Of a stretch of 64,000 bases of DNA, positions 16,389 to 25,046 are shown piece after piece. Source of the stretch: Psychrobacillus sp. INOP01 (lineage in GTDB: Bacteria; Bacillota; Bacilli; Bacillales_A; Planococcaceae); contig NZ_CP073315.1 of NCBI RefSeq assembly GCF_018140925.1, positions 2,914,001-2,978,000 on the forward strand, in the 5' to 3' direction. The first letter of the stretch is position 1; every line of letters begins with the position of its first letter. A program made the position numbers and the translations under genes. The notes beneath the pieces are model-generated. The model saw nothing but the letters and a program-made list of their open reading frames with translations, was not told the origin of the DNA and ran no database searches.

Positions 16389-17615
16389 ATGACTACAAAA
16401 ACGATTACGATGAAAAGCATTTCCTATAAAAACATAGCTTCGCCAAAGGGCTTCCAAGCAACAGGTATCCATTGCGGTCTAAAGCATAAGAAAAAGGATC
16501 TCGCATTACTTGTTAGCGACGTACCTGCAAGTGTAGCTGGTGTTTTCACAACGAATGCCATCAAAGCAGCGCCACTACTCATCACAAAAGATGTCGTATA
16601 TGAAACAGGTAAAATGCAAGCAATCATCGTCAACGCTGGAAACGCCAATGCCTGCACGGGAAAACAAGGAACAGCAGACGCATACACAATGCAAAAACTC
16701 ACTGCAGAAAAACTAGGGATCGATCAATCACTTATCGGTGTTGCATCCACTGGAGTAATCGGGGAGCTCATGAAAATGGAACCAGTAACAACAGGTATTC
16801 AAACGTTAGAACCAGTGGATGAACTAGAAGGTGCGATTGACTTTTCTTTAGCAATCATGACAACAGATACCGTAACAAAAAATACTACTTATCAAACAAC
16901 CATTGACGGCAAAGAGGTAATCATTGCAGGAACGGCAAAAGGCTCAGGTATGATTGAACCAAATATGGCGACGATGCTCGGTTTTATAACAACCGATGCG
17001 AATATCGAATCCAACCATCTTCAGGATGCACTAAAAGCTATCACCGAAGTGACTTTCAACGCAATTACTGTGGACGGCGACACATCGACTAATGACATGG
17101 TCATCGTAATGGCAAATGGAATGGCGCAAAACAATACGTTAACTCCAGACCACCCAGACTGGGAAAACTTCGTGCAAACCTTACATGCTGTGTCACAAGA
17201 TCTAGCTAAAATGATTGCCAAAGACGGGGAAGGTGCAACGAAGCTAATTGAAGTGGAAGTAAAAGGTGCCATTACTGACATAGAAGCACGTAAAATCGCA
17301 AAAACAGTAGTAGGTTCACCGCTTGTTAAAACGGCCATCTTTGGAAATGATGCAAATTGGGGACGAATCATTGCTGCGGTCGGCTATAGCGGTGCAACAA
17401 TTGATCCAAACGCCATTACAATTCTGCTAGGCTCAACTAAAGTAGTAGAAAACGGCGAGCCTGTTCCTTTCTCAGAGGATGATTTAATCATTTATTTGAA
17501 GCAGCCAGAAGTCAAAATCTTCGTCGACATACATCAAGGCAATGGTCAAGGAACTGCATGGGGGTGCGATTTGACATATGACTACGTCCAAATCAACGCA
17601 ACTTACCGCTCCTAA
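16389..17615 (+). CDS. argJ: Bifunctional glutamate N-acetyltransferase / ornithine acetyltransferase
   Basis: A 408-residue ArgJ. It transfers acetyl from N-acetylornithine to glutamate, recycling the acetyl group in the cyclic arginine pathway. It may also use acetyl-CoA, which would explain the lack of argA here. The self-cleavage site is clear: PNMATMLGF, with Ala194-Thr195, Thr195 becoming the N-terminal nucleophile of the beta chain. Ribosome binding site GAGGAGGAATAACCG. Its last 38 nt overlap the start of argB. Confidence 0.95.
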   Translation: MTTKTITMKSISYKNIASPKGFQATGIHCGLKHKKKDLALLVSDVPASVAGVFTTNAIKAAPLLITKDVVYETGKMQAIIVNAGNANACTGKQGTADAYTMQKLTAEKLGIDQSLIGVASTGVIGELMKMEPVTTGIQTLEPVDELEGAIDFSLAIMTTDTVTKNTTYQTTIDGKEVIIAGTAKGSGMIEPNMATMLGFITTDANIESNHLQDALKAITEVTFNAITVDGDTSTNDMVIVMANGMAQNNTLTPDHPDWENFVQTLHAVSQDLAKMIAKDGEGATKLIEVEVKGAITDIEARKIAKTVVGSPLVKTAIFGNDANWGRIIAAVGYSGATIDPNAITILLGSTKVVENGEPVPFSEDDLIIYLKQPEVKIFVDIHQGNGQGTAWGCDLTYDYVQINATYRS

Positions 17616-18357
17616 ACGCATCGTCATCAAGCTTGGGGGTAGCATGCTCGAGGGGTTAAATGAAAACTTCTTCACCAATTTTAAAAAACTTCAATCAGCG
17701 AATCATGAAATCGTCATCGTCCACGGTGGAGGACCAGCGATCAATAAAGCCCTTGCTAGTAACGGGATATCGACCACTTCTATTAATGGAATACGAGTGA
17801 CATCCGCTGAAGCAATCGGAATTGTTCAGTCAACACTAGTCGGCCAAGTAAATCCTGCACTCGTGCATCAGCTGAATAATAGCGGAATCCAAGCAATTGG
17901 TCTTAGCGGCTACGATAGTCAGCTATTGCAATGCACAATATTAGATGAAGCAACATATGGTTTTGTTGGAGAAATCCAACAAGTGAACAGCTCACTTATT
18001 GAAATGTTGCTGAAACAAGGAATCACTCCAGTCATTTCAAGCATTAGTTGCACAACAGATGGAGACCCATTGAACATCAATGCCGACACTGTAGCAAGTC
18101 AAATAGCGTTAGCGGTTAAAGCAGAAAGCTTGCAACTAGTTACCGATACACCAGGTATTAAAATAGATGGAGAGGTACAAGAAACTGTTACCTCTGAAAA
18201 AATTACTGACTGGATCACGTCAGGCGATATCTACGGAGGGATGATTCCAAAAGTCATAGCGGCTCTTGACTGCCTAACAGCAGGTATTCCTTCCGTCCAA
18301 ATCGTCGGCGATCAACTTTCGGGCACAACAATTTTGCAACAGGAGGTATACGCATGA
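17578..18357 (+). CDS. argB: Acetylglutamate kinase
   Basis: A 259-residue amino acid kinase that phosphorylates N-acetylglutamate (step 2 of arginine synthesis). Motifs: IVIKLGGSM near residue 16, HGGGPAINKAL, and the GVQ-less short form typical of arginine-insensitive Bacillus enzymes, followed by NINADTVASQIA. The start lies inside argJ (38-nt overlap) and no later ATG precedes the KLGG motif, so ATG 17578 must be used. GGGGGTG upstream is a usable ribosome binding site. The stop overlaps argD as ATGA. Confidence 0.93.
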   Translation: MTTSKSTQLTAPKRIVIKLGGSMLEGLNENFFTNFKKLQSANHEIVIVHGGGPAINKALASNGISTTSINGIRVTSAEAIGIVQSTLVGQVNPALVHQLNNSGIQAIGLSGYDSQLLQCTILDEATYGFVGEIQQVNSSLIEMLLKQGITPVISSISCTTDGDPLNINADTVASQIALAVKAESLQLVTDTPGIKIDGEVQETVTSEKITDWITSGDIYGGMIPKVIAALDCLTAGIPSVQIVGDQLSGTTILQQEVYA

Positions 18358-19481
18358 GCTCTTTATTCCAAAACTATACTCGCAGACCTATTCACCTAGT
18401 CAAAGGGAAGGGTACGATCGTTACGGACGATACTGGGAAAAACTATCTCGATTTCACAAGTGGTATAGCTGTGCTCAGTCTGGGGCACACTCATCCTGCA
18501 GTAGTCCAAGCGATCCAAGAGCAAAGCGAAAAACTTTGGCATATATCGAACCTATTCGAAAACCCTGAACAAGAAAAACTAGCTGAAACTCTGGTAAACG
18601 ATACACACTTCGCTCACGCATTTTTCTGCAACAGCGGAGCAGAGGCGAACGAAGCAGCTATCAAACTAGCTCGCAAACATACTGGAAAGCACACTATCAT
18701 CACCTTTGATAAATCATTCCACGGACGCACATTCGGCGCAATGTCCGCTACTGGTCAAGAAAAGATACGTAACGGCTTCGGTCCATTGCTCGAAACGTTC
18801 CGAACAGTACCTTTCAACGACGTAGCTGCCCTCGAAGCAGTAATCGACGAGGAAGTCGGCGCGATCATGCTTGAAGTAATCCAAGGAGAAGGCGGAGTCA
18901 ACCAAGTAACACCGGAATTTGCTAGGGCCATCTCGGACATATGCACGGCCAACGGAATCCTACTCATAGTAGACGAAGTCCAAACAGGCATTAGCCGCAC
19001 AGGTACCCGCTACGCATACGAACAAACAGTCCTGAAACCTGACATTATGACGTTAGCAAAAGGACTTGGAGGAGGCTTCCCAATCGGTGCAATGCTCGGA
19101 ACAGCAGATCTGCATGACTCATTAGGTCCAGGTACACACGGCACGACCTTCGGAGGAAACCCTCTAGCAGTAGCCGTCGCACAAACTGTATTAAACAACG
19201 TATTTACAGAGGAATTCCTTGAAGATGTAAATCAAAAATCAATTTATTTTATCGAGAAATTAAAAGAAGCTTTACCAACCAACCAGTTAGTCGGCTCAGG
19301 TCTATTACTCGGAATCGTCTGCGAAGAAGACGTCGCCGCTTACATAACAGCCGCAGATGAAGCAGGTCTACTACTAGTAGCAGCAGGACCAAACGTAATA
19401 CGCCTTCTGCCACCACTAACCGTAACAACCGAAGAAATTGACCAAGCCGTCGACATTTTACAATCAATCCTTAGTAAATAA
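18354..19481 (+). CDS. argD: Acetylornithine aminotransferase
   Basis: A 375-residue class III PLP aminotransferase that converts N-acetylglutamate semialdehyde to N-acetylornithine. Substrate/PLP residues: CNSGAEANEAAIKLAR at 92-107, VDEVQTG at 206-212, and the Schiff-base lysine K236 in LAKGLGGGFPIGAM. It starts in the 4-nt overlap with argB. It is the last gene of the operon; carAB and argF, which follow in some Bacilli, are absent. A strong terminator follows. Parts of argC-argD use C- and A-rich codons on this strand, more so than the surface-protein genes. Confidence 0.95.
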   Translation: MSSLFQNYTRRPIHLVKGKGTIVTDDTGKNYLDFTSGIAVLSLGHTHPAVVQAIQEQSEKLWHISNLFENPEQEKLAETLVNDTHFAHAFFCNSGAEANEAAIKLARKHTGKHTIITFDKSFHGRTFGAMSATGQEKIRNGFGPLLETFRTVPFNDVAALEAVIDEEVGAIMLEVIQGEGGVNQVTPEFARAISDICTANGILLIVDEVQTGISRTGTRYAYEQTVLKPDIMTLAKGLGGGFPIGAMLGTADLHDSLGPGTHGTTFGGNPLAVAVAQTVLNNVFTEEFLEDVNQKSIYFIEKLKEALPTNQLVGSGLLLGIVCEEDVAAYITAADEAGLLLVAAGPNVIRLLPPLTVTTEEIDQAVDILQSILSK

Positions 19482-19532
19482 AGCTTGTTTTACCTTGAAT
19501 TAAAGCGCTCAGCGAACCGCTATTCACCCCCA

Positions 19533-19560
19533 GGACCCGCCGATTCGGCGGGTCCTTTAA
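19533..19560 (+). terminator. Strong rho-independent terminator of the arg operon
   Basis: A GC-rich stem, GGACCCGCCGA-T-TCGGCGGGTCC, followed by TTTAAT. A phased word array begins about 50 bp further on. Confidence 0.8.
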
Positions 19561-19590
19561 TAATGTCCACAGAAAAGCCAACAACATTGA

Positions 19591-19980
19591 AACTTCCAAA
19601 TAATCCCGTTCCGCAAGTAAACCGGCTCCAACCGCAAGTAACATATGACCGAGAGCAAGTACCCGCCCCAACTCCGCAAGTAAATCCACCTCGAGAGCAA
19701 GTAACCCCAATCCGTCCGCAAGTAGAATCCAAAAAGGGAGCTATTCGGCCGAACGAAAAGCCGGCTACTTTATAACTTCCAAATAATCGCGTTCCGCAAG
19801 TAAACCACCTCCGAACGCAAGTATTCTATGACCAAGGGCAAGTACCCACCCCGACTCCGCAAGTAAATCCACCACGAGAGCAAGAAACCCCTATCCCTCC
19901 GCAAGTAAAACCAAAAAAAAAGAAAGCTTTTCGCCCGAGCGAAAAGCCAACTGCCTTAAACCTTCCAAATAATCCCTATA
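19591..19980 (+). repeat. Left GCAAGTAA array flanking the first NERD gene, with 183-185-bp higher-order units
   Basis: Two complete higher-order units (19591-19773 and 19774-19958) and the first 22 bases of a third. Each unit has a leader CTTCCAAATAATC, six words whose G lies exactly 21 bp apart (19613, 19634, 19655, 19676, 19697, 19718; then 19796, 19817, 19838, 19859, 19880, 19901), and a spacer with an inverted repeat of the form CTTTTCGC..GCGAAAAG. Within a unit, CCGCAAGTAAA and GAGAGCAAGTA words recur in a fixed order. The remaining 230 bases to the NERD gene hold only its promoter. Confidence 0.92.
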
Positions 19981-20142
19981 TAGCATATAATCTGCGCTTC
20001 TACTAACTCTACCGCAAATTTAGCATCAAAATAATACAATACTATTCCCAAAATCCACTAATATTATTTTGCGATATGAGAAACAATTCAATTCTTAATC
20101 TCATTTCTTAAAGAAAACTCTATTCTCACCCTAAAACTCCCA

Positions 20143-20172
20143 TTGAAATGCAATTTTTATTGTAGCTATAGT
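20143..20172 (+). promoter_or_regulatory. Sigma-A promoter of the first NERD gene
   Basis: TTGAAA (20143-20148), 18 nt, TATAGT (20167-20172), 42 nt before the start codon. Confidence 0.5.
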
Positions 20173-20214
20173 AGACTGCAACTAAATATGCTAATCTATC
20201 CTCGAGGTGATAAA

Positions 20215-21168
20215 ATGATAGTAAAACCATTTGCACAAACTCTATATATGGAAGCACTTATCTCGTTAAACAAACGACTGAAGAAAAACCACCCCAAATA
20301 TATCCCTCTCCGAGAAGACCTGAATCGTAATATTGCGGGAGACATAGGGGAAGAAGCAGTTATGAGTTTTCTTCAAAAAGTTAAACTTCCATACAAATTC
20401 TTTGCCTTCCACAACATTTCACTATATGGCGAGTCACTATTTCAAATGGATGTCCTAATAATTACACAGCACTATGCTGTGATACTCGAAGTTAAGAACA
20501 TCCAGGGGGAAATTGAATTTAAATCTCATCCATATCAGCTGAGCCGAACACTATCAACTGGAGTAAGAAACTCGTTCGACAGTCCTGAGATTCAACTACA
20601 AGAGTATATATATCAGTTGAATGTGATATTTAAGGCCGCTGGATTTTCGATACCTATTTACGGTGCAGTTGTTTTTCCCTTTACTAGCAGCTATATAAAA
20701 ACCCCTCCAAGTGAAACAACCGTACTATTCCGTAATGAAATCAGATCCTATTTGAGAAAATTGAAAACGCATGATCCTCCACTTTCTTTAGAAGTACTTA
20801 ACAGCCTCAAAGATTTTATTTTAAATAAAACTACCAATTACAAACCATTCCCATTAACACTACACTTTGCAATTAATCCAGATGACATTATCAATGGAGT
20901 AGAATGTACTACTTGTAACCTTGTTGGAATGAAAAAAGTTACCCGTCACTGGATATGTCCTAGATGCAGAAATATCAGCACTAATGCACATACAAAGACC
21001 ATAAAAGAATATTTTCTCATATACAAAGACTCCATTTCCAATACAGAGTGTCGCAAATTTTTAAATCTAAATAATATGTACGAGGCAAACAGAATACTAA
21101 AAAATGCAAACCTGATCAAAACTGGTAAATACAAAGATGCTAAATATAAAATGGAATTTATAAAATAA
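20215..21168 (+). CDS. NERD nuclease-like protein with zinc ribbon and C-terminal helical domain (copy 1)
   Basis: A 317-residue protein. A NERD (nuclease-related) domain spans about 40-165, with PD-(D/E)xK-type residues E46, D79, E92 and K94 (GDIGEEAV, QMDVLIIT, ILEVKN). A four-cysteine zinc ribbon follows: C231-x2-C234 and C248-x2-C251. The last ~55 residues form a helical, HTH-like domain. ATG 20215 follows GAGGTGAT; a TTG 72 nt upstream is in the promoter. It is paralogous end to end with the gene at 27164-28111. Higher-order units of the GCAAGTAA array flank it on both sides, so gene and array may form one element. Nuclease activity is inferred from the family; the target is unknown. Confidence 0.85.
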   Translation: MIVKPFAQTLYMEALISLNKRLKKNHPKYIPLREDLNRNIAGDIGEEAVMSFLQKVKLPYKFFAFHNISLYGESLFQMDVLIITQHYAVILEVKNIQGEIEFKSHPYQLSRTLSTGVRNSFDSPEIQLQEYIYQLNVIFKAAGFSIPIYGAVVFPFTSSYIKTPPSETTVLFRNEIRSYLRKLKTHDPPLSLEVLNSLKDFILNKTTNYKPFPLTLHFAINPDDIINGVECTTCNLVGMKKVTRHWICPRCRNISTNAHTKTIKEYFLIYKDSISNTECRKFLNLNNMYEANRILKNANLIKTGKYKDAKYKMEFIK

Positions 21169-21198
21169 AGATCTTCTATACTTACAAGAAGATCTTTT
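21167..21198 (+). terminator. Terminator of the first NERD gene
   Basis: AAAGATCTTCT / AGAAGATCTTT, a perfect 11-bp stem starting in the stop codon, then T. The right-hand array starts about 20 bp beyond it. Confidence 0.8.
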
Positions 21199-21214
21199 CA
21201 TATGCAATAAAATC

Positions 21215-21570
21215 AAACTCCGCAAGTAAATCCCAAAAAGCTAACAACCTTGAAGCTTCCAAATAATCCCGTTCCGCAAGTAAACCGCCTCCAACCGCAA
21301 GTAACATATGACCGAGAGCAAGTACCCAACCCGACTCCGCAAGTAAATTCACCTCGAGAGCAAGTAACTCCAATCACTCCGCAAGTAAATCCCAAAAGGA
21401 AGTTTTTCGCCCTTGCGAAAAGCCAACAACCTTGAAGCTTCCAAATAATCCCGTTCCGCAAGTAAACCACCTCCAACCGAAAGTAACATATGACTGAGAG
21501 TAAGTACCCGCCCCAACTCCGCAAGTAAATCCACCTCGAGAGCAAGTAACCCCAATCCTTTAGCAAGCAA
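21215..21570 (+). repeat. Right GCAAGTAA array flanking the first NERD gene
   Basis: A partial unit (word at 21222), a full 182-bp unit (21253-21434; words at 21276, 21297, 21318, 21339, 21360, 21381) and most of another (21435-21570; words at 21458, 21479, 21500, 21521, 21542, 21563), all 21 bp apart. The hairpin CTTGCGAAAAG partner segment near 21407-21422 is kept. The units are nearly identical in sequence to those left of the gene and in the same orientation, so the NERD gene sits between long direct repeats. Confidence 0.92.
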
Positions 21571-21643
21571 ACCATTCACGAGAGACAACAACAAACATCC
21601 CCAACAAAAAAAGCCCTCCACTCTCGCGAAAGACTCTCAAAAC

Positions 21644-22198
21644 CTAAAAATCATGCGTCATCGTCCAAATAGCGACTGCATCCGCATCCCCATCATTCAT
21701 AAACCGATGCGGCAGCGAGCTATCAAAGTAAATACTATCACCTTCATCGATAACGTAAACCTCACCCTCAATTTCAATCCGCAAACTACCAACCAGCATC
21801 AGACCGCACTCCTCGCCGCCGTGGAACATAAGCGGATCATCGGTGCCGTCGCCTGGCGACACGATCATCTTAAAAAAGCTCATCTGTTTGCCTGAACTTG
21901 GTGATAAAAGTTCATATCCGACATTAGGTCGCACTCGTTTTATCAGATTACCCTCACCTTTGCGGGTCAGAGTTACTGCATTATTCTCCTCTGACTCAAA
22001 GAATGAAAACACAGGAACCTTTAAGCTGTGGCTTAATTTCCACAACGTCTCTAAGGAGGGGGATACTTGTCCACGCTCAATTTGAGAAATCATACTCTGG
22101 CTCACACTAGCTTTTTTCGCCAGCTCTTCTGACGTCAATCCTTGAAATCGACGTAAATACCTAATTCGCTTACCAACCTCACTTTTAGGAAAGACCAA
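21644..22198 (-). CDS. HTH-cupin transcription regulator
   Basis: About 184 residues. An XRE-type HTH (about 8-60, SEELAKKASVSQSMISQIERG) is followed by a cupin_2 sensory domain (about 105-180, MFHGGEECGLMLVGSLRIEI and DSIYFDSSLPHRF). Proteins of this design bind small metabolites such as amino acids or polyamines and control neighbouring transport genes. I prefer TTG 22198, which is 8 nt after AAGGGG; GTG 22207 abuts that ribosome binding site. It is divergent from an amino acid ABC importer across a 270-bp AT-rich region, and is its probable regulator. Confidence 0.85.
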   Translation of the reverse strand: MVFPKSEVGKRIRYLRRFQGLTSEELAKKASVSQSMISQIERGQVSPSLETLWKLSHSLKVPVFSFFESEENNAVTLTRKGEGNLIKRVRPNVGYELLSPSSGKQMSFFKMIVSPGDGTDDPLMFHGGEECGLMLVGSLRIEIEGEVYVIDEGDSIYFDSSLPHRFMNDGDADAVAIWTMTHDF

Positions 22199-22375
22199 TA
22201 CAAACACCCCTTATGGATAAAAATACATTATGCAGAATAATAAAACATTGTGTTCCTAAACTAATAAATACTAACTTCATACTTTATTACATAGACTACA
22301 ACTATATACAATCTATTTTGCACTTTTTTTCAAGTAGAATCAATAATAAAAATATTATAACTAATTATTTTTATG

Positions 22376-22404
22376 TAGACACGTGAATAATAATAATTTA
22401 TACT
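22376..22404 (+). promoter_or_regulatory. Probable promoter of the ABC importer operon
   Basis: TAGACA, 17 nt, TATACT, 65 nt before the start codon, in the divergent region shared with the HTH-cupin regulator. No clear operator palindrome was found. Confidence 0.5.
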
Positions 22405-22468
22405 ACTAATAATTCACTAGTTTCATAAGGGGAACTGAATAAATAAAAAACCGGGGGGTAAAAAAGTT

Positions 22469-23296
22469 ATGAAGAAATGGTTAGCAGCTGTACTTATGAT
22501 TACCGTTTTAATCATCGCAGGTTGTAGTAATGATTCTGGCGGAGGTGTATCGACAGAAAACTCAACAGTTCAAAAAGTATTAAAAGAGAAAAAACTAGTT
22601 ATCGGGATGTCTCCAGGATATTTCCCATTTGATATGAAAGATCCAAATGGCGATTTCGTAGGCTATGATGTAGACACTGCAAACGCACTTGCTGCAGCAC
22701 TAGGAAAAGATATCAAAGTAGAATTTAAGCAATTCACTTTTGATGGATTGATTCCAGCACTTAGAACCGGAGAAGTAGATATGGTTTTCGCTGGTATGAC
22801 AATCCGTGGTGACCGCGCATTAGCGGTGAGTTTCTCAGACCCTTACTTCCAAACAGGCCAAGCTGTAATGGTACCTGGAACAGACACGGCAACAAAAACT
22901 TGGCAAGATCTTGATGTAAAAGGTAAGAAAATTGCTGTAGGTATCGGGACAACTGGTGCACTACTTGCAAAAGATGTATTTGAAAACGCAGAAATTTTAG
23001 ACTTTGAAGAATTTCCAACCGCGGCAGCAGCTATGGCGCAAGGGGAAGCGGACGCAGTAGTATACGACGAACCAGCAATCGCAGTTTGGAAATTGAAAAA
23101 TGGGGATTCTGTAAAACAAATTGAAGAATTAATTTCTACAGAAAATCTTGGAATTGCTCTTCAGAAAAATGACATCGACACAATTCAATGGGTGAACTCA
23201 TTCTTAAACAGCTACCTTGGAAGCCCTGCAGAACTTGCATCACGCACAAAATGGTTTGAAACTTCCGACTGGTTAAATGAAGTTGTAGACGAATAA
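22469..23296 (+). CDS. Amino acid ABC transporter, substrate-binding lipoprotein
   Basis: A 275-residue SBP_bac_3 family lipoprotein. Lipobox IAGC with Cys19 as the lipidation site, a Ser/Gly linker, then the bilobal binding domain (LVIGMSPGYFPFDMKDPNGD, then VGYDVDTANALAAALG; FDGLIPALRTGEVDMVFAGM). This family binds polar amino acids (Gln, Glu, Arg, His, Cys). It is the first of three importer genes; spacings of 22 and 21 nt indicate an operon. The ligand cannot be decided from sequence. Confidence 0.9.
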   Translation: MKKWLAAVLMITVLIIAGCSNDSGGGVSTENSTVQKVLKEKKLVIGMSPGYFPFDMKDPNGDFVGYDVDTANALAAALGKDIKVEFKQFTFDGLIPALRTGEVDMVFAGMTIRGDRALAVSFSDPYFQTGQAVMVPGTDTATKTWQDLDVKGKKIAVGIGTTGALLAKDVFENAEILDFEEFPTAAAAMAQGEADAVVYDEPAIAVWKLKNGDSVKQIEELISTENLGIALQKNDIDTIQWVNSFLNSYLGSPAELASRTKWFETSDWLNEVVDE

Positions 23297-23318
23297 AACA
23301 CTCTAGGGGGAATCAGCT

Positions 23319-23978
23319 ATGTACATCTACGACTGGAGTGTCATACCAAGAAACATGGACGTCTTCATCGAAGGAGCACTTAAAACACTAGAAATATCGG
23401 CAATCGCAATTCTTATAGCGATTCCAATTGGTATCCTCTTTGGACTTGGACGTATATCCAAAAACAAAATTATTTATAGCATTTCATCTGCTTATATAGA
23501 AATAATGCGTGGCGTACCACTTCTAGTTCTTTTATTATGGATATTCTTTGTACTTGGACAATTTGTTAGGTTAGGTTCTTATTGGAGTGCCATTATTGGG
23601 CTTGCCTTATTCTCCGCTGCATTTATCGCAGAAATTGTTCGCTCTGGAATACAAGGAGTACCAAAAGGGCAGATGGAAGCAGCACGCTCACTAGGTATGT
23701 CTCATACAAAAGCGATGACACATATCATTTTACCGCAAGCGTTTAGAAGAGTATTACCACCGCTTGCATCACAATTTATTATGCTGATAAAAGATTCGTC
23801 ACTCGTTTCGATTATAGCTGCAACCGACTTAACATTGAATGCTAAAAACCTAGTGGCAACATCGTTTGCTTCCATAGAAATATATACATTCGTTGCACTA
23901 ATCTATTTCATCATGACATTCAGCCTATCACTAATCATTCGATACTTTGAAAAACGATTACTGAAAAGCGAAGCATAA
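23319..23978 (+). CDS. Amino acid ABC transporter permease
   Basis: A 219-residue HisM/GlnP-type permease with about five membrane helices. The conserved EAA loop, which contacts the ATPase, is QMEAARSLGMSHTKAMTHII followed by LPQA. It has the family's early TLEISAIAILIAIPIG and MRGVPLLVLL segments. A single permease gene implies a homodimer. Ribosome binding site AGGGGGAATCAGCT. Middle gene of the importer operon. Confidence 0.92.
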   Translation: MYIYDWSVIPRNMDVFIEGALKTLEISAIAILIAIPIGILFGLGRISKNKIIYSISSAYIEIMRGVPLLVLLLWIFFVLGQFVRLGSYWSAIIGLALFSAAFIAEIVRSGIQGVPKGQMEAARSLGMSHTKAMTHIILPQAFRRVLPPLASQFIMLIKDSSLVSIIAATDLTLNAKNLVATSFASIEIYTFVALIYFIMTFSLSLIIRYFEKRLLKSEA

Positions 23979-23999
23979 CGTTAAGGAGGGTGTACCCAA

Positions 24000-24728
24000 A
24001 TGATCACTATTAAAAATGTCAATAAAAGCTTCGGTGCCCACCACGTCTTAACCGACGTTTCGCTCGAAGTACCTAAATCGAATGTTGTCGCACTGATTGG
24101 ACCAAGTGGAGCAGGGAAATCCACCCTCATCCGCACCATCAATGCATTAGAACCGATAGACACTGGCGAAATAGTAGTGGATGGCATCTCCATCCACGAC
24201 AAAAATACGGACATCAATGAAGCCCGCACTAACATCGGCTTCGTATTCCAAAGCTTCAACCTATTTCCGTTCCTAACCGCTTTAGAAAACGTAACAATGG
24301 CACCAATGAAAGTAAAAGGACTAAGCAAAGAAGAGGCTGAAAAAAGAGGAAAAGAACTACTAACTTCCCTTGGCCTTGCAGACAAATTCGGTGCCTATCC
24401 AAACAGACTTTCCGGTGGCCAACAGCAACGTGTAGCCATCGCACGAGCATTAGCAATGGATCCACAAGTCATGCTATTTGACGAACCAACATCCGCACTC
24501 GACCCAGAAATGGTAACCGAAGTGCTCGATGCAATTCGAAAATTAGCAAAAGACGGCATGACCATGGTCGTCGTAACACACGAAATGGGCTTCGCCAAAG
24601 AAATTTGCGACGAAATCGTCTTCATGGCAGAAGGTAAAATAGTCGAGCGCGCCGCTCCATCCAAATTCTTTACCAACCCAGACACCCAGCGTGCCCAAGA
24701 CTTCCTATCCAAAGTACTAAACCACTAG
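24000..24728 (+). CDS. Amino acid ABC transporter ATP-binding protein
   Basis: A 242-residue GlnQ-type ATPase. Walker [10 protein letters not shown] (34-42), Q-loop VFQSFNLFP, signature [15 protein letters not shown], Walker [13 protein letters not shown], and switch His in [10 protein letters not shown]. It energises import by the lipoprotein and permease encoded upstream. ATG 24000 follows AAGGAGGGTG. A terminator begins in its stop codon. Confidence 0.93.
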   Translation: MITIKNVNKSFGAHHVLTDVSLEVPKSNVVALIGPSGAGKSTLIRTINALEPIDTGEIVVDGISIHDKNTDINEARTNIGFVFQSFNLFPFLTALENVTMAPMKVKGLSKEEAEKRGKELLTSLGLADKFGAYPNRLSGGQQQRVAIARALAMDPQVMLFDEPTSALDPEMVTEVLDAIRKLAKDGMTMVVVTHEMGFAKEICDEIVFMAEGKIVERAAPSKFFTNPDTQRAQDFLSKVLNH

Positions 24729-24748
24729 AGCAATCTAGTGGTTTTTTT
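24719..24748 (+). terminator. Terminator of the amino acid importer operon
   Basis: AACCACTAG / CTAGTGGTT with a 6-nt loop and seven T, overlapping the stop codon. Confidence 0.85.
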
Positions 24749-24775
24749 GTGATCAATCAGCCCACCCATATCTAC

Positions 24776-24887
24776 CACATAAATCCAATCAAACATCACA
24801 TAACTAGTCATATCCACCATATAAACAACCAAAAACGCTATATAAGTTAGCTCCATCTACCATATAAACCTCCTCAAGCCCCACATC
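24776..24887 (+). repeat. Short, decayed 21-bp-phased array, CCACATAA family
   Basis: About six words related to CYACCACATAA, counted at 24776, 24797, 24818, 24839, about 24861 and 24882, spaced 21 bp with one 22-bp step. Several are mutated (CATATAAA, TATATAAG). It fills the gap between the terminator at 24719-24748 and the promoter region of the SLH gene. The remaining bases to 25046 show no other feature. Confidence 0.7.
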
Positions 24888-25046
24888 TATCCATTTGGCC
24901 GTCTTATAAACCCTCTGCCAATTAACATATTCTTACTGATTGGTAAAATATCCACATATTACATAGATTCAAAACGAATAAATCATGCTAATATCAATTG
25001 AACGCAGAAAGCTTTAACGAGCTAAAATATTCGGGGGTAATACATA

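Noticed and set aside
20143-20214. TTG start 72 nt upstream for the first NERD protein
   Set aside because: That codon coincides with the -35 element and lacks a ribosome binding site. ATG 20215 has GAGGTGAT at the right distance.
21606-21640. Terminator of the HTH-cupin gene
   Set aside because: On the minus strand a GC-containing imperfect stem precedes a T-run, but pairing needs several G-U pairs. Left out as uncertain.
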